Assembly (NCBI GenBank): GCA_030248065.1
Contig: JASAMV010005397.1
Coordinates: 1 to 64,000, forward strand
Direction of reading: 5' to 3'
Length of the DNA: 64,000 nt
DNA from: Rhynchonema sp. JSB1_4
Taxonomy: Eukaryota > Nematoda > Chromadorea > Monhysterida > Xyalidae
Position numbers and translations under genes: made by a program. The notes under the pieces are model-generated. The model ran no database searches. It was not told where the DNA came from and saw only the letters and a list, made by a program, of their open reading frames with translations. Shown piece after piece: positions 44,107 through 56,929 of the stretch (within the stretch, counting starts at the first letter, position 1; each line of letters starts with the position of its first letter).

Positions 44107-44300
44107 TGATGGGAATAGGGAGGCAAGGGCCCCCCCCAAGCCACCAACCCCCCCCCCCGGCAGGCACAGAAAAAGGGGGGGGGGGGCCCCCCCCCCCCCC
44201 AAAAAAAAACCCCCCCCCCTCCCCCACCACCTACAACAAAAAGGGGGCGGGGGGGGGCGGGGGGGGGGCGGGGTGTGTGCGGGTCGCAAAGTAGCTTGGT
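44107..44300. repeat. C/G homopolymer-rich low-complexity tract
   Basis: Runs of C, G and A (about 44130-44273) next to the 144-bp inverted repeat. May be a sequencing or assembly-error-prone stretch. Confidence 0.7.
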
Positions 44301-44854
44301 GGTTGTTTCGTGTGCTATAGGGTTTTCGTACTCGCTGATGTCATTTCTGATATTCAAAATGTTAAATTAATGCCAGAAAAAGACCAAAACGACATGTTGT
44401 ACCTTTAGGTATGTGTTCACTCACTTTTGAAAGCACGATTTTTCTCCATGAAAAATTTTCACACGTGAGCTTCACTGATTAAGATAGTGAGACTAATTTG
44501 CATGTGGCAAATGCAGCACAGATGAACTGTTGGATCACCTGCCTTTTTGGTTCCGTAAATACTTAAGCTCGAAAATTTGGATAAAAAACAAAGCGATTAG
44601 ACTTACATAGTTTTTGAGCTTTTGCCCTTGGTTTGTGAGCTGCAGTGTGGCAATATAAAAAGAAGACACATGGAAGGTATTTTGGTAAATATTACCAAGA
44701 TACACATTTCACGTCACTAATAAGCACAATCACGCACAACCAACAATAACAACAGCTCATTGGACGCACTTTTCTCGAGCTTCATGTTGGTTTTTTTCGC
44801 TCGCTACGATGTTGTTTCCGTTTGCAACTAACTTAGTTGTGTTGCTCTTGCGAA
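44301..44854. other. intergenic, nothing recognised
   Basis: A/T-rich with no repeat family or plausible exon seen. Confidence 0.4.
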
Positions 44855-45586
44855 CAGGGTTGGAAAAAATATGTTTTTAAATAAAATTGAAAAAAAAATT
44901 TTTAATAAAAATATTTTTTTTAGATTTTCGAAGATGGCAAAAAATGATTCAAATTTTTTGCAAAAATAAAAGATGAATGCAAAAAATGGCTAATAAAATA
45001 CACGATGAGCAATTATACTTGCTGAATGTGACTTATTGGCGAGTTTTCCTGTGTTATATTTGTGCCCTTCCAGTAACCGATGGGGCCTGAAGCCCACGTG
45101 GGCACTGACCGATCTTCTGTCTCTTCAATGTTGCTGCATGTGCGCATCAGAGATGATCAAATGAGGTATATTTACGTGATAACGTTGGTTGCCTATACAG
45201 AAACCAGATATTTTGCTGTTTGTCCTGAATATTGGTTGTCTAAACAACTTTGATTACTCTGATGAAACTCGTCATCCGTTAAATACTGACGAAAGAAACA
45301 CATGTACCTTATGTTTTTACATCAAGACAAATGGTAAACGCTTTCAGGGGCGCCAAGATGTGAAAAACAAGCGCCGCATGCACTTTGGTGAATAAACCAT
45401 CATGCACCCTGGGAAAAAATTACCAATTTTAAGCTCGAAAAAGGCCATTTTTGAACGTTTTAGGCAATATTCTTCCCCGGCCAATTTTAAAAAATACTTT
45501 TTTTAAAAAATTATTTTTTAAAACCGTGTATTTTTAAAAAAAAACGTGTTTTTTTAAAAATTTTTGTTTTTTTTTGCCCAAACCTG
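44855..45586. mobile_element. hAT-like element, CAGGGTTGG ends, copy 2
   Basis: Ends CAGGGTTGG and CCCAAACCTG, perfect duplication CTTGCGAA (44847-44854, 45587-45594). A/T-rich hairpin arms, 732 bp, no transposase. Confidence 0.87.
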
Positions 45587-45594
45587 CTTGCGAA

Positions 45595-46995
45595 CATTTG
45601 TCCTTTCTCGGAAACAGCTAAAAACAATGTTCCTGCAATCCACACCTTATTTTCGCTTTTTAGTGTCACTAAGGACTGTCACTAGGTCATTTGCACTCAA
45701 AAGATGGTGCTACACCAGTTGGAGACCAGGCTTTGTGCATATTTTCTTGGATGGCCTTCAGGAGGGCTGTCAGGTTGTAAGCATAACAATACCTGCTTAG
45801 AAAAGCGGCCTGCTTTTATACCGGCTGGACTGGCGCCGGCGCGCTTACAAGACCTCCTGCTGTGCGCAATCTAATTACCTTGTTTTTCTGCTTTTCGCAC
45901 GCTTTTATCGTATCATTTTGATTGGCATACTGTGGTAAAACATACGGAAAGGAGCTCACATGCATTCTGTACCTCAATACATGTACTGAGCGCAATAATA
46001 TCGGTCTGTTTCGCCCTGCTTTTGCAGACAGACCGAGGCGCCAGGGCTCGTCAGTGCGAACGCCACTGGCAAATTTGCCTCCAAAGATGTTCATTTGGTG
46101 CGTATTCCGCGACTTTTCAGGCCCGGAAGTTCAGAGCCAATTTTTTCAGGCCCAGTTTTTTAGGCCCGGTCGATTCAGACCCAGCATATTTGACCCATTT
46201 GCATGCTTAGGCTTCTGAATCGGTGCTTGTCTACATTCATGGCCGAAACAAGACAGCCATTTATCTAGCTATTATTAATTTCTTCTTTCGTTAATTTAAT
46301 TTCTAATTTTCCTAGTCTAGAAAATGGTTGTAAAAGCCGATTCTCTAGGAACTCGTTTTTTCTCTGCTTTTTATGGGGCTAGATTGTTAGTTTATTTAGT
46401 ATTTTACAAAAAAAGTTTTTATTTTTGCGCAATTTTTTAAATTTGCTCTTGCTCGCTTTTTTGCCTTCATTTATTTCTCTGTTTTTTCCTTTTCATTGCT
46501 GCCTTCATCAAGCTCTCACTTTTTATGGTGTCTTCTACTAATAGATAATATTAATCTGTCACAACTTTCCATTTTTATAATTAGGCTCCAGCCGGGCCTG
46601 AACCTGTGCCCCGCAAAACTGGTAGATAGAGATTTGTCTGGTCAATTTCAGCACCAGTTTTGGCACCTAATGGAGCCATATCACGTTACGTGAGCAAATG
46701 GGAAAGGGTGTCCCATGTCACTATGGACTCAAATATTGGCCAATCACATGTGCAAAGTCGTTTTAGCGTACTTGCAAACACGGCTGAGTTATGGGAAAAG
46801 TTCCAAAAGTGGGCAAATTGCAAAGTGTGCGACCTGGCCACCTATTTGAGCATATACCACGAAATATAGAGGGTTACGCCATGGGTCGCCTGAGAGTTTT
46901 TCTTACTGAATGTTAGTGTAATCCACTCATGACATAAAAACAGGTGCTAGAATTTTGTGAACCCTGTTGTACTGAAGGCTATCGTGCCCAGACTC
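45595..46995. other. intergenic, dispersed repeat traces
   Basis: About 46005-46070 resembles the 24100-24140 repeat (cagacggtcgaggtgccagg). About 46120-46200 has short ttcaggcccg/ttaggcccgg units. T-rich 46300-46500. No gene supported. Confidence 0.4.
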
Positions 46996-47543
46996 TTAAA
47001 AAACTTCACGGAGTGTTCTATGGGTTACTCCGCAGCGGAGTGCTTTGAATCACTCCAAATGGGACGAGAGAGTATGCTGATGAGTTGAAAATCGCAAATT
47101 TTCGTTGTCCGAAATATAACTCCAGCTTGCTGCTGTTTCAACCCATGATAATCTAACACAAAAAACTGTTTGACGTCTTGCGTTCGATTGGTATGCGCTT
47201 GCATCATACGTTGCAACCAACGCTGAGAACGAAACCCTCAAATGTGTTGCGTTCCTATCTGGGTCACCCTAAGCCATTTTGCCTCATGCTTTATGGATCA
47301 TTTACAATTGGCCCAAATGTGGCGCCCACGTGCATCTGCTATCCGACGATTGTTTACTTGCGACCATGACAACAACAGCATCCCTGCACACAGCAAACGA
47401 ACTGGGCAATCAAAGCTCACAAACTAATGTGTAATATTGTGGCTGCGCTGTTTTTGGACAAGTCACGCGCACCGACCAAAACGACTCTTTGTCATTGTTC
47501 ATCCAGTTTTGTAGCGTATAGCGCGGCTGCGCAGTGCCCCTCA

Positions 47544-48767
47544 ATGGATGGTGTAATGTGGTCTTTGCTTCTTCAACCGCTGTTTGCAATTGTGACCTCG
47601 GCTGCGAGGGTCGGTACGTTGACGAAGAGGGCTGGACTGCAAAATAAGCCAACAACACGCACGAGACCGTTCGGTGATTTCTATTGCAGACCAGGCCTCG
47701 TGTGTCGGCCAGGGTGATTTCTCGACATATCACAAGGGCAACTGTTGGGTGTTTGGGCCGCATGAGTGCACTGTGGTTACTGCAGTTTAACTTTACTTAT
47801 TATTAATTATAGCCTATAATTTGAAACCAACAAATTTTTATGAACAGGCAGCCATGTTGGCGGACGCGAATCAGTGCTGCAACGCATTTGATGACGGGTG
47901 GCCGGCGTTGTTGGCCAGTGACAGCCTTTGGGCGCATCTCGAGCCGTTCATTGCAACATTGGTGGGTTCATTTGAACTGCGCTGTGCGTGTACGCACACA
48001 ATTTCGACGTATTAGTGCCGCGCACATAAGGGATAGAAGCCCTGTTGAGCACGACGACCGCCACGATTTTATTCAGCCCAACAGATGGGGCCGAACTGCC
48101 GGTTGGCAACAGAACTTCACGAATGGCAAAGAGTACAGTTGGGAATGGGAGACCAAGGAAGGACTGCATATTCCGTTCAATCAGGCTATCACACTGGTAG
48201 GTCGGCTGATGTTTCACATGGAGACTCTCAAAGTGTATCAAACTTGTGTTCGTCTTTTAGTCCCGATGGTTTCATGGAGACCCGAGCTATGCGCACTGGA
48301 CAAACTACGGAGTGAATTCAGTATTCAGAGGAAAGGATCTGCATGAACTTCTCGACAAGATGTTGTGTCAATACAGTAAGTAAACGACTGAACAGTTCTT
48401 GATGGCATCTTGGTGATTGCACAAAGGCAGTAGTCAAAACGTTGCAGAAGGCAACACAATCCATTATACACAAAGTGCAAACACTGCGCGCAATGGGGCG
48501 CTGCTGGCCGAATACACTGGGACGGAGTCTCAGCTGCACTGCTCTGCGAAATGTCACAAAGTCATTGCTTGTATGGCGTATACCTGGATCGAAGCCACCG
48601 GTTGGAACAATCGGATACTTTGATTTGTTAGTAATTGTTACTGGAAACTGTTGAAGTTCGACATGCATGACTCAGGAACGTGCCGATTGCATTTCGAGAC
48701 CAAAGACGACCAATTCTACGGCACGATTGTCACGCAGGCCGGTGCGGAGTACTTTGAAACCGATTGA
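47544..48767 (+). CDS. secreted C-type-lectin-like domain protein, copy 2
   Basis: Exons 47544-47613, 47690-47775, 47848-47961, 48077-48196, 48261-48375, 48676-48767; identical lengths and phases to 21165-22389 (597 nt, 198 residues). Same signal peptide and CTLD landmarks. Differences include HECTV for HQCDL at the end of exon 2, AAM for ATM at the start of exon 3, GWQQNF for GWRQNF, and LHEL for LHEF. All splice sites and the reading frame are preserved, which argues both copies are functional or very recently duplicated. Calcium and sugar binding uncertain as in copy 1. Confidence 0.75.
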
Positions 48768-51700
48768 AACCAACTGTCTACTTTAAGCATCAAAATTGTG
48801 CATGATCTGTCGTAAAAATTCTTACCAGTGCTTCTCAGTCCAGAGTCACCAGCGACCCACCAGTCTGTTGGGTAACATCGTGAAAATCCGACTTTTTGTC
48901 AAGAACATTTACTCAGAGCACCACGTGCTCTATTCGCAAAGTTGTCAAACCATGGGTGGGACAAAAAGTTTTGGCATTGTTGTTATTTTTACTCAAAACG
49001 AAGAATCAATTTTATGCTATGTACATATCAGTGAATGAAACGTTCAATCTACTCACAAAAATACCCGTTTTATACTGACAAAGACCAATGGACAGAAATG
49101 CACTCCTAGAATTCCAAATAAAGCCCCCGAGGCTCTGTTCAGCAAAAATCTACCGAATTGAGCGCCATGGCTCAATTTTGGGTTCGGCTCTGGACGGAAA
49201 ACCCCGGACATTGACTGCCTGACAGCAATTTGCTGTGGGCGAAATCACAAAATGGGCGATCGGTCCAGTCCGCTCTTGCCTTGGTCACATCAGAGGACTT
49301 CTTGCGCTCAAGATATTTTTAAATTTATGAATACTGATGCCATTGGTTTGCACTGTTGTGAAACTTGTCTATTATTATGCATAATATGTATCTGTTTCGT
49401 TCAACTCTTACGCTCAGACCGGTCCACCGATCACCAAGTTTGATTTCATCCCTGTTTGTCACAAGTTTTTCCTTTGATTGACTTTTACACAGCTGTAAGC
49501 GTTTGTTTTTATTACCATTCTCACCATTTTGTCCACTTTCGCGATATTTTGCGCCGAATTCTAAATGTTTATGATACCGTATACCGACATGTACACTGGA
49601 TGTTCACGTAACCGCTTGAAATCGCTGGAAAGCAACAACAAGTGTGTAAAACAAGCGAGACAAACAACTCCAATTCACGGAAAAGATCGCCTCCTAAACC
49701 CGTAACAAATCACTTGCACTTTACTGTAATCTGTTGGACTGTGCGGGCCCGAAGACAACACTTCATTCCATGTCAATACTTCATTGAGAAGGCAGTTCAT
49801 GCGAGTCAAACACACTTCATGTGAGACAACTGTTCACGTTTTCACTGCTGTGAGTCTTCTTCTATTTCGTTGCTGTGAATGAAACACAGCAGATCTTATT
49901 GCTCGAGTAAGACATCACTGCTGCGCACAAAAGTGCAAGCCACGGGTAATTAAACCACAAGTTAGCCACACTCCACTGGTATTGATCACACAATGACCAT
50001 ATAAGAATTCATCAAATCAATCCTGATTTTCGCGTTCAGTCACTCTTAACCACTGTGCTATTTGTGATTCTCACAAAACATGTTCACCTGAAAATAATCT
50101 AGCAACCACGTTGCCGGAGGTCTGAAACATTCTCTTTGCTACATGCTTTGTGTGCGATCACGCAATGCAACGTCACCATACCCCGTCACTTCCCTCTTTA
50201 CGATTCAGGAAAAAAAATTGACCAATTCTTATAAAGTCATTGTGCAGCCAATACCTTACAATAATGTAACAGCAGTGAGTTTTGCCCGCTTCGGTCGGTT
50301 TTCACAGACGGTCGAGGTGCCAGGCCTCACAAGTCAAACAGTTTCATTTGCACCACTGCACTATGCATTTCACGAGCCAGTGGAAGATGCCCGCAAGGTG
50401 CACGTGCTAATTATGTGATCTTGTCGCTTTTTTAACACAAATCGAGGCACGGATTCAGCATTGTTTGACGCACCCAGGCACTTCGCAACTATGTATGTCG
50501 CACAAACTGTCACAATTCTTTCACCGAAGCTTTTCCTACACGGACAAAACGACACTGCTAAAAGCTGATTGGTTGTTTTACATGGGCGTAACTTTCAAAT
50601 GATCACCGCTAGGGTTAGAGGTCGGGGGGGTACCCGACACCCGACAGCCGACACCCGACATCTGAGAAAAAAGCCGACACCCGACACCCGACAGTTGCAA
50701 AAAAAACCCGACACCCGACACCTAATTTTTGAAAAAAACCCGACACCCGACATCTGTTTTTGGACCAAAAACAGGCAAATTTTTGCTCATTTGCATCATC
50801 AGTGAAATTTTTTGGCTCAAGTTACTGAATTCAAGTATTTTCGCACGAAATAAACACCAAAATGTCACATTCTGCGTCTTTGGGAAATATTAGGTTCGAA
50901 GAAACTTTGCTCTCAAAATTCTTCTCTCAGCAAAACTGATGTTTTGAACCGTAAGTGTCGGGTGTCGGCTGTCGGGTGTCGGGTCCCAAAAAACCCGACA
51001 CCCGACATCTGGAGGTACCCGACACCCGACACCCGACACCTACACTTTTTTGGCACCCGACACCCGACACCCGGCACCCGACACCCGACATCTCTCTAAC
51101 CCTAATCACCGCCACTATGCAATATCACGCTATCTGATATTACGTAAAAATATCTGCAGCGTGCATTGTGCGTCATGATCGCCGCACCTCCGCAAGCACA
51201 AATGCACAGATAACAAGCAACGGAGGTGCTATCATCAAGCAAACAGATATTGACTCATAAAAACAGCGTGATGAAACAGCAAGCCAAAGCCAAACACACC
51301 TTGCGTTGTGTGTTGCGACGTAAAAACTCACAACTTTTTATGATGAAACATATTTTTTTCGAGTGTTGTGCTTTTATCAAAACGCTTTCCGCCTGTTTTT
51401 GGCGCCACAATTGAGCAGATGGTTTTGTTCTTGCGCATCATTTGTCCCCCGCCTCGACACCGCCAGTCAGTTTTAAGCTCATCCGTACGTAAACTGCCGA
51501 GCAAATTGGTCTTATTTTCATTTCTCTGATCACCATTTCCTTGTTGCACACGGTTGGGCAAAAAACTTTTTTCTAAAATTCTTTTTTTTAGAAAAAACGC
51601 TTTAAAAATAAAAACTTTTTTCAAAAGCGCCCAAATGCCACAACATGCTCGTGCTCCAAAAAAGATTGAAAAGGTTATAAGGCGTGTTGTAAACGTGTTT

Positions 51701-52627
51701 CAACCCTTTCCAAGCGAGTTGCAAACGTTCCGATTTGGCCCACATCATCTGACCAAATTTGGCAAAGGGTCGCTCGACCATGAAATCAAACCCATATCGA
51801 CATATCTCGATAATGCAAAAATTGGACGAAAAATTTTTTAACAACCATTGGCCATCCAAACAATAATTTTCCTTAAAAATCACGGTATTTTCCTTGAAAA
51901 AAAAATCAGGGAAAAACAAGGAAATGCAGGATTTAAAAAAACGAAAAAACGATCCAGTCGTTTTTTCTTAACCCTGGTTGCACCAACTGCTGTGTAGCAT
52001 CGTTCTAATATTATTTCGCTGCGGAGTCCAGTCCGCTTGCGTGTGTGATTGTAAAACCGGTTTATTTTTCAACTCTCTTTTTCAATCGTCATGATCAAAA
52101 CTGTTCGCTGACTGCTGTTTACCAATGCGCGTTTCTTATTTGCACGGAAAGCGAAAACAACAGAACTACAGAATTGTTACCTTTTGCATGGCAGGTCTGT
52201 TTCACCACAGTAAAGTCGTATTTTGGGCATAAAGTTTTTAACAACGATTGCACAGGCATTAGTACCTTGGTAACAAATCAAACTGGAAGAAAAACGTGCG
52301 AGAACTATATGTATATATTTGTTGTTGTTGTTGTGCGTGCAGTTCTATTTATCACGTGAACTCCGCACATGAAATTCATTTCCATGAGCCTACATCATAC
52401 TGTTGACCGAACGTGACGTTATCAATCGATCGATATGGCTGTTGGATTATTATCCATACCTGTACTTATACTGTGACCCTGGGATGCATACTTGTGTCCT
52501 AGATATCGACAGTATATAGCGTCAGCAACGCCCTCCCCATGTCCATCATAAAACTTCCTGACCATTGGTTGTGGTTGCTGATGTGTACGCACGTCAGTCG
52601 ACATGTTTGGCGGTTGAACCCCGTTTT
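48768..52627. other. rest of duplication copy 2, no convincing gene
   Basis: Same layout as 22390-25943 with the MITE added. The open frame 52045-52359 is shared with copy 1, but its candidate signal peptide is out of frame here. Confidence 0.5.
50610..51104. mobile_element. hAT-like MITE, TAGGG-end / CCGACACCC-motif family, copy 2
   Basis: 495 bp, ends TAGGGTTAGAG and CTCTCTAACCCTA, duplication ATCACCGC (50602-50609, 51105-51112). The sister segment at about 24420 shows the unoccupied site atgatcaccgccac, proving insertion after the segmental duplication. Confidence 0.96.
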
Positions 52628-53076
52628 CGTTTCATGGTAATGTTTGTATGATAAGAAAGAAACAGTGGTCTTGTCAATAATCCAGTTCACATTCACATAG
52701 CACGTTTGTGGTGCCCTTTATTCTTATCTCTCAAGTGCTTGCCTGACCTGGAGCCTTTTCTCTGGCGTCTCATTTGTTCAGCTTATCAGGAAATGCTGCT
52801 GATGTCGCTGTGTACCGTCACATACAGTGTATGTCCATCTGTCTGTCACGTGAACCGTCAGTCAACCTAAATCACTGTTACGCGTTAGTTACTGGGTTCG
52901 GTGGTCGGCGGTTCGGCTTTCAAAATTCAACCAGATTTCTCAAATCGGAGACAGAATGCAAACGCACCAACCAAACGTGATCCAACTCTGGGTTTCTCTC
53001 TCGGTCCACTTGTGGCTTTAGGAATAAATTCAGGCTTGTGCTCAGGCACCAGCCAGGAAAACCTGTGCACACTTAA
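52628..53076. other. intergenic, nothing recognised
   Basis: Unique sequence right of the duplication boundary. No repeat or convincing exon. Confidence 0.4.
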
Positions 53077-53721
53077 AGGGGGCCTTTCGCATTTCAAACC
53101 CCCTTCAAACTTCGCATGTGTTTAGACAGTGGTCAAGGCGTCATAAAAGTCAAACACACCGGAGGTCTAACGTTTAGCATGCGGTCAGGAGATCCCCTTC
53201 AAGGGGAACATCCGCGAACAAAATCAAATGTGGACCAGCCCAATTTCTACCTGCGCATTCAGGCAACTCGCCTGATGACAAGGGCGGTCAAGGTGCAGAA
53301 TGTTTCGCACGATATTTGCCCCTTCCTCACTATAGAATTTCGCTTTTCTTTTTATTTCGAATTGCAACGAATTGTTCATGCGTGGCTGCTAAATGTTTCA
53401 AGGTCTGCTTGTCGCGCTGGAACAATTCGTTGAAATTCGAAATATAAAGAAAAGCGAAATTCCATAGTTAGTGGTGTTGCGCGTTTCATGCGAAACATTC
53501 ATTCGCCTTGACACCTTTTTGATCAAGCAGTTTGCCTGAATGCGCAGGTATAAATTGGGCTGGTCCGCGGCACACTTTGTTCCCGGATGTTCTTCTTAAA
53601 GTGCATCTCCTGGTCGCATGCTGCAGATTGGGTTCTTGGTGCGTGAGAGTTTAACAACGCCCTGAACAATACTCAAATGCGTGCAAAGTTTGAAGGCGGC
53701 TTGAAATGCGAAAGGCCCCCT
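53077..53721. mobile_element. TTAA-site MITE, copy 2, with internal palindrome
   Basis: Ends AGGGGGCCTTTCGCATTTCA and TGAAATGCGAAAGGCCCCCT, TTAA at 53073-53076 and 53722-53725. Longer than copy 1 because of an inner foldback (gaatttcgcttttctttt..aaagaaaagcgaaattc, about 53335-53462). Confidence 0.87.
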
Positions 53722-54667
53722 TTAACACAACCACGCTTGATTTAAAAGCCTAAAACGAAAGGATACGGCAGTTTCGCGTCAGTCGGACCACAATTTTGTT
53801 TACTCTCACTCATCTCCGCATCCGCATCAGTTCGCAAAATCGACTTTTTCAAAGAAACCGTAAACCGATAAAACCGTTTTCTTTCCGTGGCTTGGGTAAA
53901 TACGTTTTTACTTTCCCGGAAGTTTTTCCAAGCGACAACTTTTGGAAAAAGACGGTTTTTTTCCAAAATTTTCGAGAAGTTTTCCAAAGGTCGCGACGCG
54001 ATCGCGAACAGAGGTGGGAATCGGGCCGGGCCGGGCCGAGCTTGCGATTCAGCAGCTTAGGACCGACTTCTATGATTTTCAAGTATTTTTAAAACAAAAA
54101 ACTGTATTTTTTGCACCGAAAAATTTTCTTTAAACTATCATAAGAAAAAGTCGGGTCGAAAAAATCGGGCCGGGCCGACCCCCCAGTACGAGCACCAGTG
54201 TAGTTCCTGGTTCCTTGTTGACGATAGATAGATGGTGGGGGGGGGGTCGCCAAAAATCAAGGTATAGTATAGTGTTCTAAGTAGGTAATAATGTGTAAAT
54301 ATTAATGAAAATGTACTTAGATGTAGTAAATCCGCGCGTAGCGCGCGATTTTTTGCCTATTTGGGACAAAAAATATCGATTTTGAGCCATTTTGAGGCAA
54401 AAATACCCATTTTGGGGTCGAAATGTGTTGACGATAGATAGATTGTTCCCAGAATTTGTTGACGATAGATAGATTTGCCCATAAGTGTTGACGATAGATA
54501 GATGAAATCAAAAAGTGTTGACGATAGATAGATGAATTTGGGGGGGGACCCCCCCCCCCCCCCCCCCCCCCCAAGTACTACCCTGGGCCCATGTGTGGGA
54601 GGTAAGTATGATGCGGGGTTGGGTATGGGTTGGGACCGGAAGCGTGAGAGGTATGATTTTGGTCACC
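53722..54667. other. repeat mosaic
   Basis: 53865-54000 is an aaaccgttttctttcc / ggaaaaagacggtttttt foldback also found at 58670-58830. 54008-54185 is a CAGAGGT / cgggccgggcc-motif fragment. 54211-54595 is a TGTTGACGATAGATAG-motif element fragment ending ccaagtactaccctg, matching 4880-5227. Confidence 0.55.
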
Positions 54668-55077
54668 CAGTGTAGTTCCTGGTCCGGAGGGGGAACAGAC
54701 GTACCCTCCACTATTTTCGGAGGGGGAACAGACGTACCTACCTGGGGGGGAAGGGGGGGGGGGAAGTCCCAATTTGGGGGGGGGGACGGAAAAAAGTCAT
54801 TTTTTGAGGTCGAAAAATTGGACTATTTTTGCCTTCTTTTACGAAAAATCCCCTATAAAAAGGGTATTTTGGCGTTTTTTTGGAGGTTTCACCTAAAGTT
54901 TACCTATTTTTGGCCTAAAAATGCCTATTTTAGGCCTAAATTTGCCCATTTTAGGAAAAAATTGGGGGAGCAGACGTACCCGGAGGGGGAACAGTGGGGC
55001 AGGCGTACCTCGGAGGGGGAACAGACGTACCCGAGGGGGGGTCCCCCCCCCCCCCCCCCCCCCCAGGAACTACACTG
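54668..55077. mobile_element. hAT-like MITE, CAGTGTAGTTCCTGG / gaacagacgtacc family
   Basis: 410 bp, perfect 15-bp ends, duplication TGGTCACC (54660-54667, 55078-55085). Sister of 3572-6515 without its insertions; the core contains ttttaggcctaaa units. Confidence 0.92.
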
Positions 55078-55360
55078 TGGTCACCCAAAAAGGCGAAAAA
55101 ACACCGTTTTTGTGATACAATTTTGGCCAAAAATTGAGGTAAAAGTAGTACTTTTTCAAAATTCTCGCTGAAAATCGCCTAAAAATAGGTATTATGGGCA
55201 GGTTTGCGCGCGGAGCGCGCGATTTTTGGGAAAATGAGGTCGAAAAACACCGATTTTTGCCTGAAAAAGGTATAAAATTGCTTGTGAGAGGTATGATTTG
55301 GAGTTGTGAGAGGTAAGTACTCAACCCCCCCCCAACCCCCCTCGGATTTTGTGGTAGGTA

Positions 55361-55756
55361 CCGTATTCCCTAAAATAGAGCCCCCCCAAAAATAGAGCCC
55401 CCCCCCAAAAATACAGCCCCCCCCTAAAAGGAGTCAGTGAAAAAATAGAGCCCCCCCCCAAAAATACAGCCCCCCCCCCCACTTGGAATTCCTCGGTTGG
55501 GGGTCGTAAAGTCAAGTTCTTGTATAAGACACCTTGTGTACAACGTTTGTGGTTGAGTATATGATGACGTAAAGCCTTTTATGGAAGATCTGCACCTAAA
55601 AACACTCAATAATGACTAGTAACACCCTGACAGAACTCCATTTTAGGGGTATTTTTGGAACATTTTTTTGAGATTTTGGGCAGCGAAAAAATACAGCCCC
55701 CCAAAAATAGAGCCCCCCCAAAAATACAGCCCCCCCTTGTATTTTAGGTTTTACGG
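55361..55756. mobile_element. TA-site MITE (CCGTA...TACGG), copy 3
   Basis: Flanked by TA (55359-55360, 55757-55758). Interior matches the outer parts of 7447-9012 inverted, including caacgtttgtggttgagtat. Confidence 0.8.
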
Positions 55757-56258
55757 TAAGTACTGAGAGGGGGGGTAACCCCCCCCCCCCCCCCCCCCCC
55801 CAGCCACTACTATGCCCCCGAGGGGGGAAGGGGGGTGAAGAGCCAAATTTGGGGAAAAATCACTTTTTGAGGTAGAAAATTTGACCTATTTTTGCCCCTT
55901 TTTTAAAAATTCCTCATAAAAAGGGTATTTTGGCGACTTTTGAGAACATTGACCTGAAAATCACACATTTTAGGCCTAAAAATTCGGATTTTAGGCCTAA
56001 AAATGGCCATTTTAGGCAAAAATTGGGGGAGATAGTGTACCTGGAGGGCGGAGATAGGGGGATAGTGCGCCACCCGAGGGGGAGATAGCGTACCCGAGGG
56101 GGGACCCCCCTCCGCCCAGGAACTACACTGCCCAGTGCTACCCTGGCCCTGGCCGACCCCAGGACCTCGTCGGGTCATGCCGGGCCGAGCGCCGAGGTGA
56201 CCACCTCTTGGTCGCGAAATGATTTTGTCAATTGGGCAGGGTTTGGCCGGGATTGCGA
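55757..56258. other. hAT-like element fragments
   Basis: Includes a right end CCAGGAACTACACTG at 56116-56130 and subterminal gatagtgtacc units, with no matching left end. Likely nested elements scrambled by deletion. Confidence 0.45.
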
Positions 56259-56316
56259 CTAGGCATGGACACCAATACCAACTACCAATACCCAAAACCA
56301 TACCAATACCACCCAA

Positions 56317-56929
56317 CAGTGCTGTGGCTGGGGGGGGGGGGGGGGGGGGGGTCACCCCAATGGTACCCTCCCCGCCCCGGCCTGGTACGCTTACGCTACC
56401 CCCCCTACCCGCCCCGCTCTGGTACCCTACCCCCCTACCCGCCCCGCCCTGGTACCCTACCCGCCCCGATTTTTACCCCCAAAGGCCCAAAATGCCCATT
56501 TTTCGGTCAAAAATGCCCAAATTTCGACCGAAAACCCTAAAAAGTTCAAAAAAGTTCGCGCTGCGCGCGATATATGTACTTTTCAGTACATAAAAACAGG
56601 CACGCGAAAAAACTTGTGTTGTACCCTACCGTAAAAACCTAAATACAAGGGGGGCTCTATTAATTCACTGACCCCATTTTCAAAAAATTATTTTCGTTTC
56701 TCAGCGAGAGCGTTCCAAATCCGGTGTTATTTTCGATCGATATTCCGAGGGGGGCTCTATTCCGGGGGGCTCTATTTAGGTTTTTACGGTACCCGGCCCG
56801 AAAAATCTTCCCCCCTCCCCCCCCAAACCGGATTCCCCCCCCCCCAAATCCCAGGTACACTACCCCCTACCCGCCCCGATTTTTTCCACCTATGTACCCT
56901 ACCCGGCCGCCAAAGTAGCCACAGCACTG
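56317..56929. mobile_element. CAGTGCTGTGGCT element with ggtaccctacccgccccg motif
   Basis: Ends CAGTGCTGTGGCTGG and GCCACAGCACTG, duplication CCACCCAA (56309-56316, 56930-56937). Hosts the TA-site MITE at 56629-56789. Confidence 0.9.
56629..56789. mobile_element. TA-site MITE (CCGTAAAAACC), copy 4
   Basis: 161 bp, TA at 56627-56628 and 56790-56791. Removing it restores gtaccctacccggcc, matching the host's repeated motif. Confidence 0.85.

Larger units (their letters stand above)
46996..52627 (+). repeat. segmental duplication, copy 2
   Basis: Partner of 20630-25943. Differs by the hAT MITE insertion at 50610-51104, absence of the ~190-bp TTAGGC-bearing piece, and scattered substitutions and short indels. 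The CTLD gene is intact. Confidence 0.93.

Noticed and set aside
54196..56130. Possible large CAGTGTAGTTCCTGG element pairing the end at 54196 with the one at 56130
   Set aside because: Flanking 8-mers differ (acgagcac versus cccagtgc), so the two ends probably belong to different insertions.
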